From Molossus alvarezi (Eukaryota; Chordata; Mammalia; Chiroptera; Molossidae): a DNA stretch of 64,000 nt. The stretch covers positions 43,406,810-43,470,809 of the forward strand of contig CM073888.1 in NCBI GenBank assembly GCA_037176705.1. Direction: 5' to 3'. Under the pieces are notes generated by a model. It was not told the origin of the DNA and ran no database searches. It saw nothing but the letters and a program-made list of their open reading frames with translations. The position numbers and the translations under genes were made by a program. Shown here piece by piece: positions 47,812 to 58,547 of this stretch (position 1 is the first letter of the stretch; each line of letters starts with the position of its first letter).

Positions 47812-47910
47812 GAATAGCTTATTTAATACTCATGCATTTACTGAAGGCCTGCCATGTGTCAGGTTCCAGGCTGGGCAGTACTCGGGATACAATGATAACA
47901 GGAGGTGGTC
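47812..47910 (-). mobile_element. L2 3'-end fragment, minus strand
   Basis: TTTACTGAAGGCCTGCCATG and GGCAGTACTCGGGATACAAT match the reversed L2 3' end. Confidence 0.6.
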
Positions 47911-48958
47911 CTGAGCTCACTGGATCTCGCTGGGCACAGTGGGGTAATACTGAGAATCTCAGCCCCACGAAGACCTCTAGGTGCAGGTGGAGATCCCGCT
48001 CTTTCTCTCAGACAGACAGACACACACACTCAAATTCTGCTCAGGAAGGCATCCTTCAGCTTTCTTATGAGTCAGTTCCTCCTGCTAAAAACTATCCAAT
48101 TACGGGTAAAAATTTCAGTTGAACATTTTCTTAATGTGAGCAATTTTTCTCCCCCCACTTCTAATTGGAACTCTCAGCACCTACTTGGAATGTATCCGTT
48201 TGCAGAAAGGATACAATGACTCAGAAGCTGTTTGTTCTGATTGGGAAATGGCTTCAAAGCTTCCTCATCTCCGCTGCAGGAAGGCAGCCTGCTCCGGTCT
48301 CTGCTCAGGCCATTCAGAGACCGACAGCCTCCCTCTGCTTCAGCAACGGCCTGGGCCTGCTGCTCAGTGTGCGGCTGGGGCCTGGGAGCGGGTGATAATG
48401 GGCTGTGCTGTCCCAGCCCGGGCTCGGGTCTCTGTGATCCTATAGCTTAGTCACAGTGAAGCTCTGGGTCCCCTTCCACGGGGCACGTGGAGAAGCAGAC
48501 TTGCAGAGTCTGAACTTCCGCAGTGGGGTGTGAGCACGTGGAAGAGGCTGAGGGCTGCGCAGGGACCACCCCTCCCGGCTGGGTGACCTGCCTGAGCAGT
48601 TCCAACCTCAGTCCCAGCTGCCCCGCCTTCCACACGGGGAGTACTGCCCGCTCTGCCTGCCTGGGGCGTGTTCTCAGATACACAGTGAGGTGATGTATGT
48701 GGAAGCGGCCATGTTTACACATGGCAAAAAGCTATTCAGAGGGAAGGGAAATGTTATTTTCACAAAACTGACCTTTCTTCCCCGCGCTCGCTGCACCCCT
48801 CCCCACCCTGCACTCCCTGGACCCTCAGCCAGGCCCGAAGGACACCGAGGCCGTGTCTCTCAGGCTGGCAAGGCTGCGGACCAGGAGCTGGGAGTGCACG
48901 GGCTGCCACGGGCTCTGGGCGGCGGCCTTGTTCTCCGTCTGGGGAGGCGAATGCCTAC

Positions 48959-49022
48959 CTTCTTGCCTTCTCCGTATATTAGGGGGAACTTCAAGTCATC
49001 ATCCTCAATGGTTTTGTACGCC
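48959..49022 (-). CDS. PPM1H: PPM1H coding exon (fourth from last, probably exon 7)
   Basis: This 64-base exon encodes the segment AYKTIEDDDLKFPLIYGEGK followed by K, part of the PP2C-type phosphatase fold of PPM1H. On the minus strand it is preceded by a pyrimidine-rich CCCCCTACAG acceptor and followed by a GTAGGC donor. It starts with one base (G) that completes a split codon, probably Trp, from the preceding exon, and it ends in phase 0. Its last codon (AAG) joins directly to GCC of the next exon to give GKK-ARVMATIG, which is contiguous in the family. By counting back from the stop codon it covers residues ~358-379 of a 514-residue protein. The preceding exon is not found in the remaining 15 kb, so that intron runs past the window end. 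Calling it exon 7 assumes the usual ten-exon gene. Confidence 0.95.
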
Positions 49023-49153
49023 CTGTAGGGGGATAAACAGCATTCTTTCACAGGTTTGCACTCAATCAGTGACCCACGGCCCTGACACAGGCTGCTGGGT
49101 GCTTTCCTTCCCCAGAGACACCATCCACTCAGCACACTGCCAAGTGTGCAGAA

Positions 49154-49179
49154 GTGCGTGTGTGCGCGCGCGCGTGTGT
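49154..49179 (+). repeat. Alternating purine-pyrimidine (GT/GC)n tract
   Basis: A GTGTGTGCGCGCGCGCGTGT-type run about 130 bases upstream (transcript sense) of the exon at 48959-49022. Such tracts can form Z-DNA. Confidence 0.85.
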
Positions 49180-49721
49180 ATACGTCTGTGTGTTCACATT
49201 TTAACAAACCAGAAAATAACAAGGTTTTATAGGCCTGAAGAGGGAAAAAATAAGTTGGCATATTCATGATGAACAAGAAGGGGAGGAGGGTTTCTGTCCT
49301 CAGCATTTAGTGCCCGTGACGATGGCGGGCCCCAGCAGCAGTGACAGGGTCTAGTCGTTAGTCTGAAACTGTGAGACACCAGTGGAGTTCCGAGACGGGC
49401 GGGCCAGTTCTCGCCTCCGGGGCTGTTTCCACCAAAGCGGCCTCGCTAGGATGGCTGCAGGAGGGGAATTTAGAGCCTGTTTGACCTCAGGACGGTATTC
49501 AAGGATGACAGAGAATTCTCTGCTTCCCAATAGCTATTAAGTGGCCATTCGACACACACAGGAGGAAAACCCGGTTTACGCTTCAGTGGTTTATTTTGGC
49601 CGGGGTTGTGCAGAGGCTGCGCGGACGTGGCGGAAGCTGGCCCGGCGGAGGCCGAGAGCGAATGAAGCCCGTGTCTTGCAGTTCTGCACATAAGGAATTT
49701 AAAAAACAAGCAAACATGGCA

Positions 49722-49880
49722 CCCGATTACTAGCTGCACCCCAGGCAAGTAGCTCCACCTTTTCTGGTCTCCGTTTCCTCATCTAAAAACTGAGGACAAT
49801 CACACAGGAGGTAAACAGCTTAGTACAGAGCCTGGCACTTAGGAAGTACTCAATTAGTGGTAGCTATTACTAATATTTAG
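49722..49880 (+). mobile_element. MIR SINE, plus strand
   Basis: GTCTCCGTTTCCTCATCTAA, AAACTGAGGACAATCACACA and AGAGCCTGGCACTTAGGAAG then TACTCAATTAGTGG are MIR landmarks. Confidence 0.8.
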
Positions 49881-49964
49881 TAGATAATTAATACTTGGCA
49901 CACCAGTTCCCCTTTCTTCAAAATGGGGATGACACTACCTATTCACCTTCTCAAAGAAGTAATA

Positions 49965-50155
49965 GGGCCCGGCCGGTGTGGCTCAGTGGACTGAGTGTCC
50001 TCCTATGGACTGAGAGGTCCTGGTTCAATTCCCGGTCAGGACACATGCCTGGGTTGTGGGCTCGATCCCCATAGGGAGTTTGTAGGATCAATGTTTCTAT
50101 CTCTTCCTATCTCTTTCAAAACTCAATTAAAAAAAAATATATATATATATATATG
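49965..50155 (+). mobile_element. VES SINE, short type, with (AT)n tail
   Basis: Starts GGCCCGGCCGGTGTGGCTCA, B box GGTTCAATTCCC, ends CTCAATTAAAAAAAAATA then an AT run. Target-site duplication not clear. Confidence 0.9.
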
Positions 50156-50444
50156 TATTAGGAATACGAAGTAAAAACTGGGGTAGGTTCTATTAGGTTA
50201 GGTTCTAGAAGCAAAATGCTTTTTAAAAATGTCTCCTGAGTACATGAAAAAAACTAAACTATGAAATGGCCTCCCAGTCCTGGATGTATCCAGGCAACTT
50301 GGGAGTGACGCTGAAACCAGACTTACAGAAGCTCTTGATATGCAAAAGAATGCAACCCAATTTAAAAAGAGTGCAACCCCAAAGCTATAGCAGGCATAGC
50401 CTCACTTTCCAGGAAGTTACTTAGTTCCGCTGCTCCTTGCCAGG

Positions 50445-50640
50445 GGGTTGGGTGGGCTCAGTTTCTGTGCAGCCCTGGGCAAGTAGATGAGCTTCTCTGG
50501 ACCTCAGGATCCTCAGTAATCAAACAGGGCAAACACCAGGGCTCTCGCGTGGGCTTGCTGTGAGGGTTCCAATAGGCCAAGAATGTGCTCGGCTGAGGAA
50601 AATATTTATCACGGTGCCTGGCGCATGCTGTGACCTGGTG
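50445..50640 (+). mobile_element. MIR SINE, diverged
   Basis: CCCTGGGCAAGTAGATGAGC, TTCTCTGGACCTCAGGATCC and TTGCTGTGAGGGTTCCAAT fit the MIR core. Confidence 0.55.
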
Positions 50641-50861
50641 CGTGCTGCTGTCCAGTGAGCCCAGCGGTGCTCTAGAATTGGTTTGTCAAAAACAGAACCT
50701 CCCATCCCTAAATCTACCAAATTTACACACAGTGGAAATAGCTCCTTAAATGTTTTATACTCACACAGACTATTTAAAACACTGTAGTAGACAAGGCACT
50801 GGGCGACAAATAGAGCTATTATTAAAACAGACTCAGCTGGGGGTTGAATGAGTCCACAGGC

Positions 50862-51031
50862 CAGCGGTTCTCAACCTGGGCTGCACATTCAGTCACCTGG
50901 GAGGGCCTTAACTTACCCCAGTGCCCAGGTCATACCGCAGAGCAATGCGATCTGAACCTCGGGGGACGGGACCCGGGCATCGGGAAGTTCTTTAGGCCTC
51001 CCAGGTGCGCAGCTAAGGTTGAGGATGACAG
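50862..51031 (+). mobile_element. MER5-like hAT element with intact left terminus
   Basis: Left end CAGCGGTTCTCAACCTGGGC is a good hAT terminal repeat. The interior (TTCAGTCACCTGGGAGGGCC) is MER5-like. The right end is worn (AAGGTTGAGGATGACA). Confidence 0.6.
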
Positions 51032-51904
51032 CTGTGTCGTTAGCTAACGTTCAAATTCAGTGGAGCGATAGCCCGTCAGCTTGGCCCCAAAGGTGACAGA
51101 CTCTGGCTCAGGGGAGAGAGGGCAGCGGCCCGAGAAAGCCTCTGAATGAGCAGACGCAGGACTTGGGAGCACGGAGAAGAAAGTGTGGAGTGGAGACAGG
51201 CTCAGACCGGGAGGGCGTAGGGGGGACAGTGCCCAGAAGGGCTGGGCCAGGAGATCATGGCACAAGAGTCTGGGGCTCGGTGGGAGGCATAAGGCAGCGG
51301 CTTGAGAATCAGAGACGAGAAACGACTTAGAGCTCGGGAGAGAGGAGCTAAGAGCCCTCTTCTCAGGCCTGAAAAAGCCACGAGAAAACAGTCCTCTGTC
51401 TCCCCACAAGCCCAGGGAATCGGATTCCCCCAGCGCCGAGAACTTGAGGAGCGTGAAGTCTGAGTCACCACAGCTGAGGGACAGACATTCATCTTGGAAC
51501 AGTCACCCACAGGATCAAGACGATTGTAAGTTCTGATACTGTATTTTAGCTCCTGTTTCTTCATCTTGAAGAACAAACTCAAAACAGAGTACACAACTCT
51601 GGGTGAGGACACAACTCTGGGCGAGGAGGGGTGTTTCTGTTCCTGCCGTTGTTGGTTTTCAATCAAGTGGGAGCCCTCTCCTCTCCCCTCACCCCGAGAT
51701 GCCAAGGAGAACAACCAGATAAAGAGAGAAAGCCCAACACGCCTCGATCTTTCCGATCCTAAGCACAGGTCGTCATGAAGGCAGCTGGACTTCCTTCCAT
51801 AGTTAAAGTCTTGGATAATAAAGAATAAAATACTCAAGAGTTAAAACAGGTAACTTGATTAAAGTCGGTATAAATTAATGCCAGCTAATAAAAGGGCAGC
51901 GGCT

Positions 51905-52090
51905 GCAATTTACTGAGCACCTTCTACAGGCCGAACACCGGGCGTGCTGTTTGCTCGCAGTCTGCAGTCACTCGAAGACGCCGCACTGTCCTCGCTTACA
52001 GGAGAGGGGCCGGAGGCGCAGGAGGTTAAGTTACTCTGCCCAGATCACACACCATGTGAGTGGCCCTAACACTAAACTCAGACTTTCCCA
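51905..52090 (-). mobile_element. MIR SINE, minus strand
   Basis: TTACTGAGCACCTTCTACAG, GTTAAGTTACTCTGCCCAGA and ATCACACACCATGTGAGTGG are reversed MIR landmarks. Confidence 0.7.
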
Positions 52091-55000
52091 GAAAACACAC
52101 CAAAGCAATGTGGTGCCGGGCCTCGGCCCTGGGGAGTCCGCGTCCCAGGTGAAGTCTCAAGGACACGCTTGTTGTCCACCTCTCAGCAGGCGGAAAGCAG
52201 GCACCTGACGAAGGTGGGCTGACAAAAGAGGAAGGAGAATTTTTTGTATGAGGCAAAAGCATAAAAGGTGACCATGTGTGGACAGGACTGGCCGCTGTGT
52301 ACAACAGTCTGCAAGGAAGAACAGAGGAAAGTTGGGAACGCGACTGTTCCCGACCTGCCATGTGTCCCAGGTCACCGAGCCTGAGCCCAGACAGCAGGGC
52401 TCCTCAGTCTGTGCCCACAGTCCAAGGGGCCCCCCAGTTTCTGCCCACCCCAAAGGCCTGCCTGCGGTTCATACTTCATTACAGTCCCCATCGGGGCTGT
52501 GGGCTTGAATCTACGCTTCCAGCTCGGCCCTGGCGTCCGCCCTCCTCAGCTGGGGGAGGCGAGAAGGACACAGGCTTGAAGCTGAGATCCGGGATGCGGA
52601 GCTACTTGCGCCTGGAGAGGAATAAAAAAATGTACATTCTTGCACATCAGATCCTACGATTTCTGAAATCCTGATTACATTTTTAAAAATAACTCCAACA
52701 ACAGATTACTCACTGGTTTTACAATAATCTAACTGGCCAGAGATAATATTCAAATAATTACTTGAAGCACAGCTGAAAGGCTTAGGAAAGATTTTTAGAA
52801 TAACTCTTATTTTGGGTCAATTCCTCCATGAATTTTTATGAGGCCAACTGACAAAAAGGTGAGGTGAGGAAAAAATGCTTTAAAAGGGCCAAGTTAAAGG
52901 GCTTCTCTAACTCAAACCTCCCCTCAGGAGACTGCACTAGACACTGTTTCCAAAGCGACAGTCTCCCCTGCACTGATGATCCTGTGAAGCGGAAAAGACG
53001 AGGTCCTGCTGTCTTGGGCCCATTGGAAGGCTGGAAGGCAAAGCGCTGGAATGGACGGAAAGCCCACCAAGTCGGCTGCACCCCAACTGCAGGAACCCTC
53101 CCTGCAACACACCTCATATCGGTCCCTGCTTCTGTCATCAAGACTGTTCCAGACAGTCTCTATCCGAGGACCCTGACAGTACCCAACGCTCACTCCGCTG
53201 AAGAACAGCCCAGGTCATTTCTTAACTCGCCCCAAACAGCCACCCGTTGGTGTTGGTCTGTCTTCTGGAAAAACATGAAATAAATCTAGTCTCTTCTACT
53301 TGAGAGCTCTGCTAATGTTTGACGAGAGCGACCCCAAAGTCTCCTCTTTCCTAGTTCCTTCGGCTGTACTTCACCAGACCTGGGGCACCATCCCTCAGCC
53401 CTCAAGTCACCGTCCACTCAAATATTTCTTAACTGAGCACAAAATGCGCAGCAGGGCTGTCTGGGGCCTTCTGGCTTGTCCGCGTCAGGGAACGGCTCTC
53501 AGATTGAAAACACGTATGATCTGGTCCACGTAAGAATGAAGGATTACTTCTTGTATGCAGACCTTGTTCTTTCTAAATCACTGCAGCTTATATTTACATC
53601 ATGTGCATGTCCACATTCCTGTGTAAATGTGGTTTAGGGTCATATGTTGAAATGATGAGTGAAAACAGAAAACCAACCGACCCCAAACCCCCATCGGTCC
53701 ACAAGAAACGTGTGGGAGGGGTTCATGGTCTCTGGTGGTTTATACTCACACAGTAGTTATTTTACTCTGAATGAAAACTCCACTGCCCTTATTAATTTTA
53801 TGTTGTTGGTTTCGGTCCATTGTCCCAACCCACCAGAGATGTCTGAATTCATATACTCTCATTCAAAATATCAGCTCTCCTTTGCTGTGTCATGTTAAAT
53901 TTGATAAGTAGCTCTGCTCTCTTCCTCCAAGATTTGGAAGAAGTGCTAAGCAGAACCAAGTCATTGGAGACCTTGCTCCAGGCCAAGCTAACAGACACGG
54001 GTACAGCAACACTTCCCACAGGCATGTGCATGAAAGTGTGTGCAGTTTGAAAAACTGTGTTCCTGTCTGGCGGAGAGGCAGAGGGAAGAGTGGAGGGCAG
54101 ACAAGGAGACATTCCTGTTTAAATCGGGGTGGAAGGGAGCTAGGATTTGAAAGGCTGAAAACACCGATGCAGACAGACACAGTGCCAACCTTTGGAACAG
54201 ACTCTGGGTTTAGTTCTCGGGCCACCTACAAAATAACTTCACTATTATCCATACAGAGTTTCTTCATCTTGTTCAAAATACTGTAAGACACTATCAAGTT
54301 TCTTACTAAGTCAGTGCATCTGTGTACACCATTGCCATGATGATCCAGCCTGGACTCTACCACAAAGGGGAGAGTACTAACCGACCTTCACCGCTTAGTG
54401 AGTCCAGCTGTTTCCTGATTGTACCACCTGCGGTGGACGATGCTCCTCCAGACCCCTCACTCCGGGCAGAGGCACCGACGGCCCCCTGCAGCCCAGCCCT
54501 TCCAGACCCTCTCCCACAGCCACTCAATCAGCCCGCCTCCCGCTCTCCCGCCCCCTCCCAGGATTTCCTCCCACCTTCCCTAGGACGTCAGCCTAGGCTC
54601 ACAGGTTGTTCCTCCACCTTTCCCTTGATGTCACTCAGGAACTCGACATTTGGATGGTGCTTCTGGAATCCTGTCTTTGTAGCTCCTCCCTGCTTCCCCA
54701 TGGCCTTCACTGCTCCGTCAGCACCCTGGTCACGCGGGCGCACCAAGAGCGCCCTCTCTCTGGTTCTGGCTCTGAACCCTGTCCCCCAGGCAGCTCCGCT
54801 GCTCGCCTGCCTCTCCCTGCTGCTGGCTACGCTTGCCCCGACCCGCCTCCACCTCGATACTCCCCTCGCTAGCAGCCCACCGTTCCTCGCTTCTTGATCT
54901 TATAGTAAGGACACAACAGGAATATTTTGCCCATTATACCAAATAGTGTCATCTCTACCTTCCAAACAGACCCAGGACTGGAAAAGTTTTCACTGCCGCC

Positions 55001-55124
55001 TGGCGCTGGCATGGTCCCCCCACAGGGCTGCGGTCGCCTCCTTAGGCCTCTGCAATGATCCAGGCACCAGAGGACGGAGCCAGGACCGGGGCGAAGGCAG
55101 CAAAGGTGTTGAAAACTGCTCAGG

Positions 55125-55510
55125 TTTATCCTCTACCTCTATTCTCACAGCAACCAGAGTAATTATTTTAAAATGTCAGATAACATCATTACCCTACTCT
55201 AACCCTCCAATGATTTTCCTATTAGACTCTAAACAAAAGCCAAGTAATAAAATAGCCTTTAAAATCACTCTCCTCCCCCAAATCTCCTATTCCCCTTCTC
55301 CGCTTGATTGTTTTCCATGGCATTTACCACCACCTATCATTTTAAGTATTTTGCTTCTTTATTGTGTTTATTTTTCCTACTGCTCCCCTGGTCACTCCCT
55401 CCCCCTTAAGTTCCCTGAGGACAGAGACCTTTGTTTTGCTACCTGTGGTACCGCTGGTACCCAAAAGCGTGCCCAAAGTACAGTGGGTGCCCAACGAACA
55501 TTCAAACAAG
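55125..55510 (+). mobile_element. L2 fragment, plus strand
   Basis: ACCCTCCAATGATTTTCCTA, CATTTACCACCACCTATCAT, TTCCCTGAGGACAGAGACCT and GTGGGTGCCCAACGAACATT follow the L2 3' order. Confidence 0.7.
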
Positions 55511-55984
55511 TGAGCGGGCAGCGGCTTTATTCTGTCCTCTGCACTTCCCTGCTGTTTATATGTTTGCAAAGCGAAAGCAAAGCACCTTCTTGTTTTCCAT
55601 GATGCCTTCGAAGTCTCAGGTGTGTTGGCTGCGGCTGCTGCTCCCTTACAGCACATCCCTTTGTGCCTCGGGGCTGGGCTGCTCCTTGGCGTCTTTCAGA
55701 CACATTCCCTGAACACCTGCACCCGAGAGGCACACTGACGTCCTCGTCCTTCGGATGACAGACAACTTCCAGACTCCCCCGGGACGACTGCATCTTGTCT
55801 ATGCGTCAGCTTTGTAATTTTCATCAGAAAAGGCTTTGCTTGTATTTTCAGTCTGGCCGAGAGGGCTGCGGCAGGTGTCCCACAACCATTTCCCTCTGTG
55901 TCCACAGTCACCACTCCTCAGCCTAACGCTCCACTGGCTGTCCAGCCTCTTAAAGCAGAACCCAGCGGCGGGGCCCTCCATGGT

Positions 55985-56400
55985 CTGATCTGGGCACACC
56001 GTCTGACGTATTCTGTCACTCTGCCATGCGCTCGGAGCACCAGCCTTCTTGTTGTTTCCTTAGCCCACCATGGGGCCCTGTCCCTCCCTCTGCCTGGGTC
56101 GTTCTTCCCTCGAGCCCCCCTTGGCTGGCTCCGGTGCCGCTCATCCGCTCATCCGCTCATCCGCAAGCACGGTGCGCCTGCCCACCCCGTGTCAGCTCTT
56201 CTCGGCGTGTGCTCAGCACCCACTAAACCACCTTATTTATTAATCTGTTTAAAGTCTGCGCCTCCCCTCCCCCCCGCCCGCAACACTAGCTTCTGCAAGC
56301 AGGGATTTTGCTACGTGCTCGTATCTACAACTGCGGGCACACTATGGACACAACGCAGTTACTAGCTAAAGGGATGAATCCGTGAATGAAGCCTGGCACG
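55985..56400 (+). mobile_element. L2 fragment, plus strand
   Basis: CCTGGGTCGTTCTTCCCTCG, ACCACCTTATTTATTAATCT, GCTTCTGCAAGCAGGGATTT and the terminal GAATCCGTGAATGAAGCCTG fit L2. A small tandem GCTCATCC x3 lies at about 56139-56163. Confidence 0.6.
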
Positions 56401-56569
56401 CCCTCCTCCCACACCAGCTACCCTCTGAAGGATAACACACGTCACTTCCCCATTCACTCTGCCTTAGTGATGAGCTTCCCTATGGCGGAAATTCAGGGTG
56501 GAGTCCCATCGGTGACACCTTGGGCTTTCGTGTCATATAAAAACGCTAGGTTCCCTTTTATCACCAACA

Positions 56570-56693
56570 CAGGGTGGGGCAAAAGTAGGTGTACAGCTGT
56601 TTGTCTGGAAAATAATCCAATAATAAATAATGCGAGAATCAAGCCTGTGTTTCGCGTACTCACAATTGTAAATCGGCTTTCGCCCCCACCCTG
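56570..56693. mobile_element. Mariner-like MITE
   Basis: 124 bp palindromic element. Left terminus CAGGGTGGGGCAAAAGTAGG, right terminus complementary (CGGCTTTCGCCCCCACCCTG), roughly 30-base imperfect inverted repeats with a short AT-rich centre. The ends resemble Tc1/mariner-derived MITEs found in bats. The complementarity continues two bases further out, and a clear TA duplication is not seen. Confidence 0.65.
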
Positions 56694-57284
56694 TGTGTAT
56701 CAGCAGAGAGCCCTAAGTTATAAAACAATAACAGTTGTAATCCTCTTGCCTAGTCCTTTCTCCTGATAATTCCCGAGTGGTGGTTTTTGGTGCAGGGGTT
56801 CCTTCGCCCACGTGAGCTCCGGTTGAAGCCTACGAGCGAAGGCAAGCCTCCCCCGGAAGAAGACTCGAGTCTCAGCTGGAGTCCAGTCCCAGCCAGAGCC
56901 CCTCTGACTTCCCGGCCCGCAGGCCAGCAGTGCCAAGTCCGTGCTCTGGCAGCATCCACACAGATCACTTCCCACAGTCTCCCTTCTCTCCTAAGTCATG
57001 ACCATTAATTAGAAAGAAGGACAGAAATACCCCTTGTTTCCCTGTCTTAATCTGCGCAGCAATACTTCAAAGTCATTTAAGAAGGACGCGGCCCCTCTGG
57101 GGGAGGAAGGGAGCCTCCTCCTTTGGGGACTGCCTGACCTTGTCAATCCACGCCTGCGACTCCAACGACACGCACTCATGAGTCACATTCTTCCACTTGC
57201 TGACCTCTCGACATGGCCTTGGATGCCTCTCCTCCCCTGGGAAGCTTTCTTCCTGGACTCTCTTCCCTCCTGGACCCTACTGTG

Positions 57285-57490
57285 GTGCAGTAAAGAACAC
57301 CAGGCTGGAGTCGGAGGTTTTGAGGGCGCATCTCAGTCCTCACATGAACTGGCTGTGTGAACTTGGGGAAGTCCCTTTGTTTCACTGAATTTGCTTCTCG
57401 GGCTGCATTCTTCAGGGACGATTGCGAGGATGAGATGCAGTGGTGTCGGGGAAAGTCCTTTGTGAAAGATACGGTGCTATTAAGTGAAAG
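57285..57490 (+). mobile_element. MIR SINE, plus strand
   Basis: ACCAGGCTGGAGTCGGAGGT, AACTGGCTGTGTGAACTTGG and GGAAGTCCCTTTGTTTCACT then GATTGCGAGGATGAG follow the MIR order. Confidence 0.75.
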
Positions 57491-58547
57491 TTGTGGCTAC
57501 GAAGGTCCTAGGGGCCCGATCTTCCTTCACTGCAGATGTAGAGCACAGATAACTGGCGACCACCAGCAGGAAGACAGCACATCCCACAGGAAAACCGCTT
57601 CTTGCTGAGCTCCCAAGACACTCCAATTCATACTTTTTCTACTGTCACTAAAGACACAAAGCATGAAGGACAGCCCCAGCGCGCCTTACCCAGAAAAGAC
57701 TGATGCGAAGACAGAGTCTCCAAACCATATCTCAGAGCTAACAATCTCAGCGGGGTGCTTGTGGGTTGGTCGAAACAGTTAGAAAAGGAGAATTTCCCCC
57801 TCAGCTAGGAGTTCAGAACGCCTCCAGGAGGGAGTAAAAGCCACAGGAAGTTTCATTTTCTTCACGGCAGACACCAAGTCCTAGGCAGACAGAGGCACAT
57901 TTCACAGTGGCTGAGTGGGTACTGATGGGGGCTGGGGGCTGCAGGAGCATCCAGGTCTTCGGTTCGCTCGTCTGCCTTCCTACCACCAAACCTCAGCAGA
58001 AGCATGAATCCCAGGAGCCTGGGGCGAACCACCACCCAGGCCTGGCTGGTCAGGAACAGACACGGACATGGAGCCCAAATGCCACTCGTGGCTTTTAAGA
58101 GCTTGGCATGACCCCAACTAAGCAATTCACCGATTCCATGGAGGGGCTCCCGACACGCCCTCTCCCCAAACCCACCCTCCCCAGACCTTCCTGGAAAAAG
58201 CAACACAGCACTGGCCATCACCTCATGCTTCCTTTTCCTGACCAGCCATCTGTGCTTCCAAAGGAATCAAACACAAAGACTAACCACAGCGCTCAGTAGA
58301 TGGGGGCTGCTTCCTGTTCCGTGAGGGACCCCCCCCAGCCGGCGGCCCCTCTCCCCTCGCGCTGCAGGAACTGCCACGCATGCTTGTCTCCTCTGGGCAA
58401 CACGAGAAGGTTGGGGCATTTATTAGGTCTTACCCTTATTAATAGTTTTTTAATGTCATCATTAAGAGGCCCCTTTCCCTTCCCTGGTTTCAAAGATTCA
58501 CAGGTAAATCTCCAGAAATTTCTTAAATTTTTCTTTGGATCCAATTT

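Larger units (their letters stand above)
45547..48958 (-). other. PPM1H: PPM1H intron between exons starting 45546 and ending 48959
   Basis: About 3.4 kb, GT...AG on the minus strand. Outside the listed L2 and VES copies, 45547-46260, 46480-47465 and 47910-48958 show no gene. A (CATC/CTGT)-type degenerate simple stretch lies at about 45900-45940. Confidence 0.9.

Noticed and set aside
51592..51626. Near-perfect 18 bp tandem (ACACAACTCTGGGTGAGG type)
   Set aside because: A two-copy local duplication with no other structure. Likely replication slippage.
51202..51837. 211-codon minus-strand ORF upstream of the exon at 48959
   Set aside because: Checked as a candidate earlier PPM1H exon. The sequence (low-complexity Ser/Arg-rich) does not resemble the phosphatase.
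54322..55602. 191- and 218-codon plus-strand ORFs
   Set aside because: Pro/Ser/Leu-rich frames in GC-rich DNA, the second overlapping an L2 fragment. No domain or start context.
56139..56163. Three tandem GCTCATCC units considered as a CRISPR-like or regulatory array
   Set aside because: Only three 8-base units without spacers, in a mammalian intron inside an L2 fragment. Simple local slippage.
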